From the NCBI GenBank assembly GCA_002729725.1, contig PBYS01000098.1:62001-126000 (forward strand): a stretch of 64,000 nt of DNA, in the 5' to 3' direction. Each line of letters starts with the position of its first letter. The first letter of the stretch is position 1. Shown piece by piece: positions 20,701 to 27,163 of the stretch. The DNA comes from Puniceicoccaceae bacterium (GTDB taxonomy: Bacteria > Verrucomicrobiota > Verrucomicrobiia > Opitutales > Coraliomargaritaceae). A program made the translations under genes and the position numbers. Under the pieces are notes generated by a model that saw only the letters and a program-made list of their open reading frames with translations, did no database searches and was not told the DNA's origin.

Positions 20701-21704
20701 AACTGGTGGAATCAGGGACTTGGCAAGGCAGTCTTGCGGTTGGTCAAAGCGCGAGCATCGCTGTTTCTATCCTGCTGCCGGATGACCAGGCTGCTGGAAG
20801 TTATTACTCCGCCGTGGTGCTGGATCCACTGTCGCTGGTGGCTGATTATAACCAGGATAACAATAATTACACTTCGCCACTTGCGGATCTAGTGATTCCA
20901 GAATGGAGCGTTGATTTCGAAATCACAGGCGGCGGCACCTTGATGAATGCCGCTCCAGATGCGAGTGGTTTCCGGCATAATACGACGGAGACATTCGTGC
21001 CAATGGCTGAAAAGGGCTACATCTTTACTGGATGGGAAGGCGTCGATGATCCAGGCCTCGGACCGCTAACGCTCAATTTTGATCAGAATTATACGATTCA
21101 AGCTATGTTCGAACAAGCCTATCAGCTTAGCACTTCGGTGAGTGGCCGTGGCACTGTGGATGCTTCACCGGGAGGGGAGCAATTCGCTGCAGGCTCGACC
21201 GTCCTGCTCACTGCACAAGCAGAAGCAGGCTGGCGTTTTGAAAAGTGGACGGGTGATGCCGAAGGCTCGGAGAACCCATATACTTGGAACGTAGATGACC
21301 ATGCGAGTATACGGGCACATTTTATTCCTGATGGAGGTGAATCATTTGCTGCTTGGATTGACTCCCGAGCTCCTACCACGAAACAAGGTCCGAATGAGGA
21401 TGGGCTCGGTAATGGTCGTCCTAACCTGCTGAACTATTTCCTCGGACAGAATTCGGCAGATTCAGCACCGGTTGCTCCTGTGCTGGTGCCGACTCCAGTC
21501 GGCTACGACTTCAAGCTTCCTGTTAACCCAGATGCGCAAGGTGTTGGTTTCGAAGTGCTCTATTCTAGGGATTTAGTAGATTGGTATCCCTTGGAAACCG
21601 CACTCATTCGCTCCATGGACGGTGAAAATGAACTGAGCTATGAAATCGTTAATCCTAGTCATACCGCATTATTTTTCACCGTCCGCGTGTACCAGCTCCC
21701 ATAG
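11766..21704 (+). CDS. Giant secreted subtilase (S8) with vWA-like insert, Ig-like domains, beta-propeller repeats, CARDB and InlB-type repeats
   Basis: A 3312-residue extracellular protein. An N-terminal hydrophobic segment (residues 7-27) is a signal peptide or anchor. An I9/fervidolysin-like prodomain covers about 155-240. The S8 protease domain (about 255-555) has catalytic D284 (VIDTG), H338 (GHGTHVAG) and S500 (GTSMAAP), so it looks active. Two PPC-like beta-sandwiches (about 561-1025) follow, the second split by a vWA-like domain (about 767-975). Two Ig-like domains (1026-1195) lead into long arrays of DG-x-x-W blades of BNR/Ycf48-like propeller type (about 1196-2925), broken by a jelly-roll-like insert (about 1697-1873) and an Ig-like domain (about 1942-2035). 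A CARDB domain (2927-3046), two GW-containing InlB-type repeats (3050-3188) and an unassigned tail end the protein. No PEP-CTERM or LPXTG anchor is visible. Function is probably extracellular protein degradation or surface binding. Confidence 0.9.
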   Translation: MRLLRHSYLFVLLAILLVVLAVRYLAVEGGGSMDRAEIVSVNAAVNLKSSARAAVNVTDSEVMTVKAQQNTDLISSSSNEALPTHLDLSEPSMDTWLRKGEELVRFESTHLSPGKQRTVRLLRTDFKYPYIRVEESSMTGLAAGSESVQREQLAMVGDHLTVSLKAGTDLKAFTSVLAAMDMEIRDKLDENTFIVAFEPSMESDTLVEKQQSLTDYSDLVAYVEPDYIVQSHAVPTDPSLLDSGQLWGLYNDGRYGGSAESDIDAENGWNIRKDAPNTIVAVIDTGVRRTHEKLAPNMWTNSAETINGIDQDGNGYVDDFYGFDAYDDDMDPLDLVGHGTHVAGIIGASGYNAGGILGVAWNVQIMALRFLGPDGFGTTSDAVRCIDYARRNGARVLNNSWGGSGKSLGLQAAIERCEAANILFVASAGNSNVDIDVQPSYPAAYPNRNIVTVAAHDRKDQAAFFTNRGFQKVDISAPGVDIRSAAFFTDDATKRLSGTSMAAPFVSGVLALLDAEFSGSNTNQLLNRLYRGAGLMGAKNRHISQSGGRVDLFGSLTTTLDTPANDNFSDAYQLEGRSWAAWEVDARGATFEVDEPTYTRPVYGTGSLWFSFDTGNANALRVSTEGSEFPVEVFVFDSETRELLSASNGRSRFYFLPEISSSYHFAVVNTTANSGLVALDIRQSPVNDSRAHAFEQEGLLWETSGENGGASLDFDEFSSWGFAPVDRSVWWQWVAPRDGRFTLSTHGSDFDTVLAAFSGDASATLKEDTTHLLFAIDRSKAVQKKYNVIFGYDANRDGGSADVLDHQIAGIISALQYWQSENKSKNGKWQNLQVGILVFDENTEVCDVNPATAEVELWTGITADADSDGQSDLIQALRSIRSSELEVDFGPVLESANELLEVASKGEAVIAVFSPAQGLVESDFSGELTAFHASGQGLSAFAPTYGSDIEALSELDPYVRSYSHYWEVRGMLRGMLAVNDDASWYGRWSQVTITAKAGERYYFGVAGYQGEYGAIQLEGRDPDYPFIVTEPVSTTTGISERATLEVTATGQEPLIYQWYLNDELLAGANSRSYAVWSALPSDAGRYRVEVSNVHGQAVSRTVRLDLTETAPRLTFQPSDTGFIENESLRLLGAAVGTEPITWQWYHNDAAIPNATDAVLNIANADASTVGSYYCIATNPIGSTRSRTVEATITSAEFSDWNLRAGNFDEADLMDVTFGNDTFVAVGSQSKVLYTDDVVTWRAVELDVESDLKGVAFGNGIFVAAGSGDTVLRGSSPHNLELVDLGGSTDWNGVDYVDGVFWLTGDNGQLLRSRDGESWETITTGTDAALIGITYGHDGYLVISNSNVYVRSFDAINWSAQIAESNNPSRPAVAFRAVAYFSGRYYLCLNGVIQNSGTTELAALSTTTSSTLAKFHALTLDDQTDHLVAVGGYSSYLGSYLYGVGGRGSSGLYRISGSSPSALGSTYGLGYYVTVGAGGQIYRSTDGQAWQSGWEITKHTLKDILYANGVYVASGNKGAVYTSPDGQWWQQVRGEVDRYGAAAYRDIWTHVIEHQGEIYVLSPEGNHGKSSDGLHWEWFSGVGHNRVISDGTYFYFGNGSNLYRSADMQTVIEKLLPDDTARDILDLAYGDGLFVLRTYKNSADVLWTSSDGLTWTKAGSSGSTADMLVHQDGIFLGNDMRWSEDGIHWEKAGLLTRVDPADAELSYHVPTKEVINWASSGINYDDVWVSAPTDTLFGYDTAGALSFTLPDVANLEASMHNQASSLYIRYQLEQFVPEDYLSLTLKTRFNDGLLIYIDNTVVAGENAAESASWNSLATGAKTVAEAETEQIFDLSASLDHFETVWYDRMIAFHVLNRDVADGLFFFDFELVGLKRLTLENVFAADGTFFGFNEDGELFVSENARDWVRFQPEVGVLRSIIKDLDGFTGVGERGTVFQTGDAAHLAPQVYLREPLVAQSVGIGDPVHMEIDAYASEGGIQEVQIFANEQLIATLTEAPYTFDWVPESFGTFEVYVVATDGLDAASRSTSVDISVTAHLPWRAIGHSPAPSDLNSLQRIGDQWAALSTAGRIYFSDDGLTWTQRSVPAQDTMQSIAVADDGTLVAGSAEGGVFTSYDDGRNWIEQARFLNFDLSSIYYSFGRFYFAANGVLIASSTDYQSWEIEQQFVADVTYATNGYFAFGDGKLMLAIATEAYVSEDGESWTLYGSIPSPTGLAYREAEGDFLVAYSKRVKPSYSYVYEGALARVVAGQVAEEILVLPYYEGYQSYETDRSEDRIHFSASGNGLFIGPRASSYDASTGLWTDAATVSIHPSGSDERIQVRSKALTSVGDEFYILDEFDRLLRSTDGLVWETLDGEPVNRWQAIRYLNGHYLAIGLGGGVYSSVDAENWTLHATGSSARLYDVSYGAGRYVVAADNGQLLVSTDLETWSLYNTGVPGDLKAVRFADGRFVAAGVDCTFRSSDGLVWENSSPVYEESVGEGFNILSVQFWEGKWFLIGSKYLTNSSGIRTLGPLYYISEDDASTWTTGTNGDDTSSTYDAYSDLVYANGTYLMVEYGTRMHTSTDLVNWTMVTTGEGYKTKRATYVDGYWYVMCSGGQLIRSSDTVEWETVMSAQGGVTDYYAAGAGVAAGPEGLLIANGVERILHSTDGSAWTPVFEAGGSTELVAAAHDEGSFYAVSSYREIMEVQPGSTAVQRHQIPVRSSLLVQENGLYFAFGGDNELAVSSDGETWTSVDFSGIGAATDVLDVIHDGSQYLAIANVRFTSTQTAYVLTSPDGYEWSLDEDLEAPYGNSYHTIDMSYVDGAYYAGGLLRSTDFVTWTAVNTSSSRDASFGYVNGLYLCSGFYSYDGIHWLECSGWGGATAYAYTNGVYLATSGEVVYVSEDGISWSVTSTGGIVLMDVFADEDGFVALAADGSTHRFSLNDLAPSATNWTQETYGPGETVEGSFTLTNYGKEDWAGQVAVDYEIWMTESGRLFDATSQLVESGTWQGSLAVGQSASIAVSILLPDDQAAGSYYSAVVLDPLSLVADYNQDNNNYTSPLADLVIPEWSVDFEITGGGTLMNAAPDASGFRHNTTETFVPMAEKGYIFTGWEGVDDPGLGPLTLNFDQNYTIQAMFEQAYQLSTSVSGRGTVDASPGGEQFAAGSTVLLTAQAEAGWRFEKWTGDAEGSENPYTWNVDDHASIRAHFIPDGGESFAAWIDSRAPTTKQGPNEDGLGNGRPNLLNYFLGQNSADSAPVAPVLVPTPVGYDFKLPVNPDAQGVGFEVLYSRDLVDWYPLETALIRSMDGENELSYEIVNPSHTALFFTVRVYQLP

Positions 21705-21715
21705 CTGCTGAACTC

Positions 21716-22516
21716 CTATTTGCCAGTAATTGAGGCATTGATCTCTACGACATCCAAGCCCATGTGCTCGCGGCAGAAATCTAACATGTCGGCCTGCAGG
21801 GGCGCTGTGAAGCTGACGGTGCCCTCGGGGAAATTGAAATCGTAGCGGTAGCAGTGGAGTGCTTGTCGCTGGATGGGGAGGGCGGCGGCCATTCGGTCGG
21901 TCCAGCCGTTTTCGATGAACTCGATATAGAGTGTTTCATCGGGACCGTAGATTTTGTCGCCGACGATGCGGTGTTTGATTTCTTCGGCATGCACGCGTAT
22001 CTGGTGTTTGCGACCGGTCTCTGGCTCCACGCGGCAGAGTGTGTAGCCGTTCTTAGCGATGAGGGGTATGAAGGTGGTGACGGCGTCTTGTGAGCTGCGG
22101 TCGTAGCTGACTTCGGATTTAACGATGACGGGGCCGCCGCCTTTGCGGCGACGTGCGATGGGGAGGTCGACGTGGAGCGGCTCTTGTATTTCGCCCTCTA
22201 CGAGCGCGATGTAGGCTTTTTTTACGATGCGATTTTGGATCGCCATTTGGAATTTGCGCGCCACGGCGGGGCGCTTGGCAAACACGATGAGGCCGCTGGT
22301 CTCGCGGTCGAGTCTGGCCACGAGGTGTAGCTTGTCGGCACCTGTGTGTTCGCGCACGACGCCGACGAGGCTGGACATCGGCCCATTTTTGGAGGGATGA
22401 CAAACCAGCCAGCCAGGCTTGTTTATGATGAGCAGGTTGTCGTCTTCCTGGACAATCCAGTTGGTGAAATCGGTCATTTCGACCAGGGGGGCTTCTTCGC
22501 CGTAAGGATTGTTCAT
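21716..22516 (-). CDS. RluA-family pseudouridine synthase
   Basis: Converts specific uridines in rRNA or tRNA to pseudouridine. The 266-residue protein has the family catalytic motif ARLDRETSGLIVFAK (catalytic Asp at about residue 69) and the C-terminal GRKHQIRVHAEEI signature (about 170). There is no S4 domain, so it resembles the RluA/TruC subgroup rather than RluC/D. The start could be 22516 or an internal Met 13 codons later. It is convergent with the giant protease gene, with only 11 bases between stops and no obvious terminator. The target nucleotide cannot be told. Confidence 0.93.
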   Translation of the reverse strand: MNNPYGEEAPLVEMTDFTNWIVQEDDNLLIINKPGWLVCHPSKNGPMSSLVGVVREHTGADKLHLVARLDRETSGLIVFAKRPAVARKFQMAIQNRIVKKAYIALVEGEIQEPLHVDLPIARRRKGGGPVIVKSEVSYDRSSQDAVTTFIPLIAKNGYTLCRVEPETGRKHQIRVHAEEIKHRIVGDKIYGPDETLYIEFIENGWTDRMAAALPIQRQALHCYRYDFNFPEGTVSFTAPLQADMLDFCREHMGLDVVEINASITGK

Positions 22517-22522
22517 AATTTC

Positions 22523-22622
22523 AGAGGACAGAGGACAGAGGACAGAGGACAGAGGACAGAGGACAGAGGGCGGAGGACAGAGGACAGAGGACAGAGGACA
22601 GAGGGCGGAGGACAGAGGACAG
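22523..22622. repeat. Tandem 7-base repeat (AGGACAG)n
   Basis: About 14 head-to-tail copies of AGGACAG, with two interruptions by a GGGCGG variant, fill most of the gap between the pseudouridine synthase start and the SDR stop. The array lies 7 bases upstream of the pseudouridine synthase start codon, so on the minus strand it forms a C/T-rich leader (CTGTCCT repeats). Length variation by strand slippage is likely. Confidence 0.9.
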
Positions 22623-22651
22623 CAGTCAGAGGATTGAGTGCGCGCAGGGAA

Positions 22652-23476
22652 TTACTGAGCTCGATGTTGTTCTAGGCGCATTTTGCGCAGGATGGCGCCG
22701 CCGATACGAGTGACGGCGACGAGTGGCATTTTACTGCCAAAGAAGCTGATGCAATGATTCATCCAACCAGTTACGAGGAGTGCTTGGCCTTTGGCAATGG
22801 CTTTGAGTGTGCGTTGAGCGACTTCTTCGGAGCTCATGTCGAGCCCCGGAGCGCTGCTTTTTTTCATGGGAGGCGTGGCGAAGCCCGCAGCTTTAAAGAA
22901 ATTGGACTGAGTGGGGCCGGGGCAGACGGTGAGGGTGCGGACTTTGCTACCACGTAGGTCTTCGTTGAGTGCGAGCGACCAGTTGCGCACAAAGGCTTTG
23001 CTCGCGCCGTAGGTGGCGAGGTAGGGCGTTGGCTGAAAAGCCGCCGTCGAGGCGATGTTGACGACGACGCCGCCGCGTTCTAAAAGGGTGGGCAGTAGGC
23101 GTGCGGTCAAATCCACGACCGCGCGCACGTTTAGATCGATCATGGATAGCTGTTTTTTGAGCTCGAGATCGGGCATGCGACCATAGTCGCCAAAGCCGCT
23201 GTTATTGACTAGCAAGACCTCACCGTTGGGCACTGAATGGATTTTCTTTATCAGTTCAGATGCTGTGTCGGCGAGGGCGGTCGCGTCACTCAGGTCGACT
23301 GGGAAATGTTGGCCGGTTGGGCCCAAAAAAAACGCAGGTTTTGAGCGAGAAAGGTTGCACAATGTAATATTTGGTGCTACGTTCTGAATTGCTTTGATAA
23401 TTGAGCAGCCAATCCCAGACGAACCACCCGTAACGATGATTACGGAGAACCGCTTGAAGTATTCTAATTGCTTCAT
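22652..23476 (-). CDS. Short-chain dehydrogenase/reductase (SDR)
   Basis: NAD(P)-dependent classical SDR of 274 residues. The cofactor motif TGGSSGIG is at about residues 16-23, NNSGFG at about 91 replaces the usual NNAG, and the active site YGASK (about 156-160) is present with the upstream catalytic serine in NIASTAAF. The C-terminal 60 residues are more hydrophobic and might touch the membrane. The substrate is unknown; similar proteins act on lipids or keto groups. It is the only gene in its transcription unit apart from a possible read-through into the pseudouridine synthase gene. Confidence 0.9.
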   Translation of the reverse strand: MKQLEYFKRFSVIIVTGGSSGIGCSIIKAIQNVAPNITLCNLSRSKPAFFLGPTGQHFPVDLSDATALADTASELIKKIHSVPNGEVLLVNNSGFGDYGRMPDLELKKQLSMIDLNVRAVVDLTARLLPTLLERGGVVVNIASTAAFQPTPYLATYGASKAFVRNWSLALNEDLRGSKVRTLTVCPGPTQSNFFKAAGFATPPMKKSSAPGLDMSSEEVAQRTLKAIAKGQALLVTGWMNHCISFFGSKMPLVAVTRIGGAILRKMRLEQHRAQ

Positions 23477-23608
23477 AAGTGTGTTAGGTTTTTCGAACTT
23501 TCGAGTTCGGCGTTATAATGGATTGGCTTTTTTTATGCTCAGTTGGGTCATTGCGGCGGTGTCAGTCGATGCCGTTAAATCGAACCAATAAACAAAAGGA
23601 AAATACAT

Positions 23609-23974
23609 ATGAAGCAACATGACGTAATCATCTCAGGTTTGAACATGGAACTGACGGATGCGATCAAAAATATGGTTCACGAAAAAGCAGAAAAACTCTT
23701 CGAGCACGAGGATAACATCATCCGTATGCGTGTGGAGCTAGAATACGACCCTCACCAGTCTAGCCACCAGAAAGAATTTATAGCGAAAGGACAGCTTGAA
23801 GTCCGCGGAAATGATCACTTCGCGTCAGCCGCTACCGACGATTTATATAAGTCGATCGATGATATGGTCAACAAGCTTGATCGTATGTTACGGCGTCGCT
23901 CACGCTTGAAGAAAGTTAAGCGCAAGGTTACACACTTAGTGGATATCCCTGCGGACATTCCTAAGGCAGTCTAG
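23609..23974 (+). CDS. hpf: Ribosome hibernation-promoting factor (short HPF/RaiA family)
   Basis: A 121-residue protein that binds the 30S subunit in the A/P-site region and stabilises inactive ribosomes in stationary phase. It starts MKQHDVIISGLNMELTDAIK and has the conserved C-terminal basic helix of the S30AE fold (DDMVNKLDRMLRRRSRLKKVKRK). It lacks the long HPF C-terminal dimerisation domain, so it is the short type. AAAGGA upstream of the ATG is a good ribosome-binding site. It is followed by a strong terminator, so it is monocistronic. Confidence 0.93.
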   Translation: MKQHDVIISGLNMELTDAIKNMVHEKAEKLFEHEDNIIRMRVELEYDPHQSSHQKEFIAKGQLEVRGNDHFASAATDDLYKSIDDMVNKLDRMLRRRSRLKKVKRKVTHLVDIPADIPKAV

Positions 23975-24009
23975 CGCCTCGATTCCCCTACCTAGTATCA
24001 CTAACTACA

Positions 24010-24040
24010 AAGCCCGGCAGTTTTTTGCCGGGCTTTTTTA
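24010..24040 (+). terminator. Rho-independent terminator of hpf
   Basis: AAGCCCGGCA and TGCCGGGCTT form a 10-base-pair stem around a five-base T loop, followed by a T run. It lies 36 bases after the hpf stop codon. Confidence 0.95.
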
Positions 24041-24112
24041 TTGAATACATATGTCGGAAAGATCCGTTTTTCGTCTTTGCAGGAAGTGACTTTTCAGATT
24101 CTTTAGCGGTCT

Positions 24113-24472
24113 ATGAATCCTAATATCTATCAAGTTCTTCATATCGTCGGCATCGCAATGGTCTTTTTAGGCTACGGTGCCTTGCTTGCGCGTAGCATGG
24201 CTGCCCCGGATAATGTTTCGGTGCGTAAGCTCGGTTCGATTACCAGTGGCATTGGTTTACTACTGATTTTAGTGGCGGGTTTTGGCTTAATTTCTAAGAT
24301 GGGCCACAATTTCACCTCTCCATGGTTGATCGTGAAAATGCTGATCTGGCTGGCGCTCGGTGGGCTGATCGTCTTGATTAATCGTAAGCCACAGTTAGCT
24401 GTTATGCTGTGGTGGGTATTGATTGCGCTCGGCGCAATTGCCGCGAGCATGGTCTATATTGTGAGGTTCTAA
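24113..24472 (+). CDS. Small four-helix membrane protein, unknown function
   Basis: A 119-residue, very hydrophobic protein with four predicted membrane helices (about residues 7-27, 41-61, 69-87, 93-116) joined by short loops. The pattern resembles small SirB2-like or unclassified inner-membrane proteins, but I do not recognise the family with confidence. It sits between hpf and two tRNA-Arg genes, all on the plus strand, and the hpf terminator separates it from hpf, so it probably has its own promoter. No function is proposed. Confidence 0.75.
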   Translation: MNPNIYQVLHIVGIAMVFLGYGALLARSMAAPDNVSVRKLGSITSGIGLLLILVAGFGLISKMGHNFTSPWLIVKMLIWLALGGLIVLINRKPQLAVMLWWVLIALGAIAASMVYIVRF

Positions 24473-24562
24473 GTGAAGTGGGTTTTTCAAAAAAATGCAT
24501 CTTTTGAAAAATTCTGCTTGATCTAGGCCCAGAGCTTCGTCTTTATCCGCACCTTCTCAAAC

Positions 24563-24639
<77 letters not shown>

Positions 24640-24647
24640 TTTTTTTT

Positions 24648-24679
24648 AAGCGCTTCGTTGATACGAAGCGCTTTTTTTA
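24648..24679 (+). terminator. Terminator after tRNA-Arg copy 1
   Basis: A perfect AAGCGCTTCGT/ACGAAGCGCTT hairpin with loop TGAT and a following T run, nine bases after the tRNA. A diverged version follows copy 2. Confidence 0.93.
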
Positions 24680-24790
24680 TGCCTATGTTTTGTGCCTATG
24701 GATGGGGCAGGCTTTGGCTAGTGTGTCAAAGTTGTAAAATTCTGCTTGATCTCTGCCCCGAGCTTCGTCTTTATCCGCGACTTCCTAAAT

Positions 24791-24867
<77 letters not shown>

Positions 24868-24874
24868 TTTTTTT

Positions 24875-24906
24875 AAGCACTTCGTTTACACGAGGCGCTT
24901 TTTTTT
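24875..24906 (+). terminator. Terminator after tRNA-Arg copy 2
   Basis: A diverged version of the copy-1 hairpin, AAGCACTTCGT/ACGAGGCGCTT, with one mismatch and one G-T pair, followed by eight T. It should still fold. Confidence 0.85.
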
Positions 24907-24938
24907 ATGTCCATTGATGGCCCCCTGCCTGAGTTTGC

Positions 24939-25643
24939 TTACGCGTAGACGATGCGAGCGCACTGGTCACAGAAGTGGATCTCGCTGTCTAGGTGGGCAT
25001 TGCCGGAGACTTCGTTGGATACGCGCAGATGGCAGCCCCCGCATTTGTGGGCTTCAATTGGGGCTACGTAAGGGGGGCGCTTGCAGAGCTTTTTGACTCG
25101 GTCGTAATGACCGAGGTAAGATTCGTGGACGGTGCTGCGTGCGGCCACCACGCTTGCTTGGGCTTCGTTGATCGAGGCTTTTAAATTCTTTTCGCGCTCC
25201 GCAAGTTGTAGAATCTCTTGCTTTTGTTCGACTATGCGGGCTTCGATGACAGCTTTTTCGGCTTCAAAGGTCTCGCGGGTGCCGTCGATCTCTAGCATGA
25301 GCTCAATTTGACGCTCCTCGAGCTCGGCAATGTCACTTTGATTTTGTTCGATCTGCTGGGTGAGGGCGCGATACTCGTCGTTCTTTTTGACTTCAAGTTG
25401 TTGCGTCAGAAAGCGTGCGATGGCGCTTTCTTTGGCTTTCACCTCGGTGTCGACCTCGTTGCGTTGGACCTCTTTTTCTTTGAGCGCCTGGCTGGCGGCT
25501 TCTATATTAGCCTGCTCCGTGGTGATGTGGGCCTCTAGGGCGCTGCGCTCTTGTGGGATGCGGGCGAGTTCTTGCTCGATTTTTTGGAGCGCGACGTCGC
25601 GATCTTGAACAATAAGGAGTTTTTCGATTTGCGGGTCAGACAT
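24939..25643 (-). CDS. Coiled-coil protein with C4 zinc ribbon (CT398/YbaQ-like)
   Basis: A 234-residue cytosolic protein. Residues about 5-175 form a long, charged coiled coil (heptad-rich, many Glu/Gln/Arg). The C-terminal zinc ribbon uses four cysteines in KCGGCHLRVS and HFCDQCARIVY (about 195-230). This layout matches the CT398-like zf-RING_7 family found across bacteria, whose members have been linked to nucleic-acid or flagellar/secretion chaperone roles without a settled function. It is divergent from the TPR gene at 25705, which is separated by about 60 bases. Confidence 0.9.
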   Translation of the reverse strand: MSDPQIEKLLIVQDRDVALQKIEQELARIPQERSALEAHITTEQANIEAASQALKEKEVQRNEVDTEVKAKESAIARFLTQQLEVKKNDEYRALTQQIEQNQSDIAELEERQIELMLEIDGTRETFEAEKAVIEARIVEQKQEILQLAEREKNLKASINEAQASVVAARSTVHESYLGHYDRVKKLCKRPPYVAPIEAHKCGGCHLRVSNEVSGNAHLDSEIHFCDQCARIVYA

Positions 25644-25704
25644 AAGTGAGTTATCTCTCCTCGATCCAAAACAGGCTCAGTTTTAGAGCAACACAAAAGC
25701 GACT

Positions 25705-26061
25705 ATGCGTGACACTTCTCTTCAAGACCAGATCGACGATGCCACCCTTGATTTCACCTTGGGTGATAGTGAGGCGGCGCTGACTAAACTTTTAAAGCTT
25801 TCGGAGCTGCATCCGGATAGTTTTGGGGTATGGCATGCCTTGACTGAAATTTATTTTGCGGAGGGCGATTATGATGCGGCTCTGCAGGCCGGGGAGCGTG
25901 CGCACGCACTCTGCCCAGAGGATATACACATTAATACCAGTCTGTCGCGCATCTGGGTGGAGCGTGGGGATAAAGACCAAGCGGAGCACTTTGGTGCGCA
26001 GGCGCGCATGCTGGGCTGGAAGGACGAACTCAAATCGCCCCCTGAAAAGGATGACATTTAG
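25705..26061 (+). CDS. Small TPR-like protein
   Basis: A 118-residue soluble protein built from about three tetratricopeptide-like helical pairs (ALTKLLKLSELHPDSFGVWH, then ALTEIYFAEGDYDAALQAGE and the following AHALCPEDIHINTSLSRIW). The Trp/Ala/Gly spacing fits TPR consensus. It is 44 bases upstream of accA on the same strand and may be cotranscribed. A role as a protein-protein adaptor is all that can be inferred. Confidence 0.82.
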   Translation: MRDTSLQDQIDDATLDFTLGDSEAALTKLLKLSELHPDSFGVWHALTEIYFAEGDYDAALQAGERAHALCPEDIHINTSLSRIWVERGDKDQAEHFGAQARMLGWKDELKSPPEKDDI

Positions 26062-26105
26062 CGGCATTGACAGCCTCGAATCTAAACCCCTAAATTCTAA
26101 TATAC

Positions 26106-27089
26106 ATGGAAGACGTTACTTATACGCTGGAATTTGAAAAGCCGCTGCGCGAGCTTGAGAAACAATTGATCACACTGAATCAGGTCTCAAAGGAGTCCAA
26201 GGTCGATGTGACGAATGAAATTGAGGCTATTGAGGCCAAAATCGAGCAAACCAAGATGGAGATCTACTCCAATTTGACTCCTTGGCAGCGCGTTCAGCTT
26301 TCGCGCCACCCGAAGCGCCCGTATTCGCTGGATTATATTGATGCGATTTTTACGGATTTTGAGGAGTTACACGGGGACCGTCGTTTTCGCGAGGATGCCG
26401 CGATTGTGGGCGGACCTGCTTTTCTTGATGGCGAAGCAGTCATGCTTTTGGGCCAACAAAAGGGGCGTAACACGCGTGATAACTTGAAACGTAATTTTGG
26501 TTGTCCACATCCAGAGGGCTATCGTAAGGCGATGCGTTTAATGGAGATGGCTGAAAAATTTAATATGCCGATCGTCACTTTTGTGGATACTCCAGGGGCT
26601 TATCCCGGCATTGGTGCTGAGGAGCGTCACGTCGCGGAGGCGATTGCGGTGAACATTCGTGATATGAGTGCTTTGAAGGTGCCGATCGTCACGATTGTGA
26701 TCGGAGAGGGCGGCAGTGGTGGCGCCTTGGGGCTGGCTGTGGCCGATGAGGTAATGATTCTTGAAAACGGCTACTATTCTGTGATCTCGCCGGAGGGTTG
26801 TGCCGCGATTCTTTGGAAGGATCGCGCGGCGGCTCCGCAGGCGGCAGATGCATTGAAGTTCAGTCCTGAATATTTGGAGAAATTTGGCGTGGTCGATCGC
26901 GTGATTGCCGAACCGACTGGGGGCGCGCATCGCGACTACCCCGCGGCGGCCAAAAACTTGAAGGAGGCCATCGTGGATTCGTTGACTAAGCTCAAGAAGA
27001 AGAGCGTTAAAAAGTTGCTGGAGGATCGTTATGCGCGCTTCCGTAATCTCGGCGAATTTGCTGATTCTGCGACTAAAGATAAAGCTTAG
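26106..27089 (+). CDS. accA: Acetyl-CoA carboxylase carboxyltransferase, subunit alpha
   Basis: Alpha half of the carboxyltransferase that makes malonyl-CoA, the committed step of fatty-acid synthesis, working with AccD and biotinylated AccBC. The 327-residue length is normal. The N-terminal helix FEKPLRELEKQLITL, the PKRPYSLDYIDAIF motif, and the oxyanion/CoA-binding loops GAYPGIGAEERHVAEAIA and IGEGGSGGALGLAVAD are all conserved. accD is not in this window. It ends at an interlaced inverted repeat shared with the convergent downstream gene. Confidence 0.98.
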   Translation: MEDVTYTLEFEKPLRELEKQLITLNQVSKESKVDVTNEIEAIEAKIEQTKMEIYSNLTPWQRVQLSRHPKRPYSLDYIDAIFTDFEELHGDRRFREDAAIVGGPAFLDGEAVMLLGQQKGRNTRDNLKRNFGCPHPEGYRKAMRLMEMAEKFNMPIVTFVDTPGAYPGIGAEERHVAEAIAVNIRDMSALKVPIVTIVIGEGGSGGALGLAVADEVMILENGYYSVISPEGCAAILWKDRAAAPQAADALKFSPEYLEKFGVVDRVIAEPTGGAHRDYPAAAKNLKEAIVDSLTKLKKKSVKKLLEDRYARFRNLGEFADSATKDKA

Positions 27090-27106
27090 ACAGAATCGGG
27101 CGGGTG

Positions 27107-27161
27107 CTCTAGTCGTGAATTCGTGAATTGGTCACGGCTAGAGTGAGCAATTCGCGAATTC
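27107..27161. repeat. Two interlaced inverted repeats between convergent genes
   Basis: CTCTAGTCGTGA at 27107 pairs with TCACGGCTAGAG at 27132 (one mismatch), and GAATTCGTGAATTG at 27117 pairs with CAATTCGCGAATTC at 27148 (one mismatch). The arms overlap, so only one hairpin can form fully. It fills the gap between the accA stop and the convergent gene at 27164 and may be a bidirectional terminator. No T-tract is obvious. Confidence 0.65.
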
Positions 27162-27163
27162 AA

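Noticed and set aside
21560-21704. PEP-CTERM or LPXTG anchor at the end of the giant subtilase
   Set aside because: The C-terminus ends TVRVYQLP without a hydrophobic helix or basic tail.
22523-22622. CRISPR array
   Set aside because: The repeats are 7 bases with no spacers and no cas genes nearby.
22346-22675. Open frame encoding QRTEDRG-like repeats
   Set aside because: It is produced by the AGGACAG tandem array, and the rest runs antisense to the pseudouridine synthase gene.
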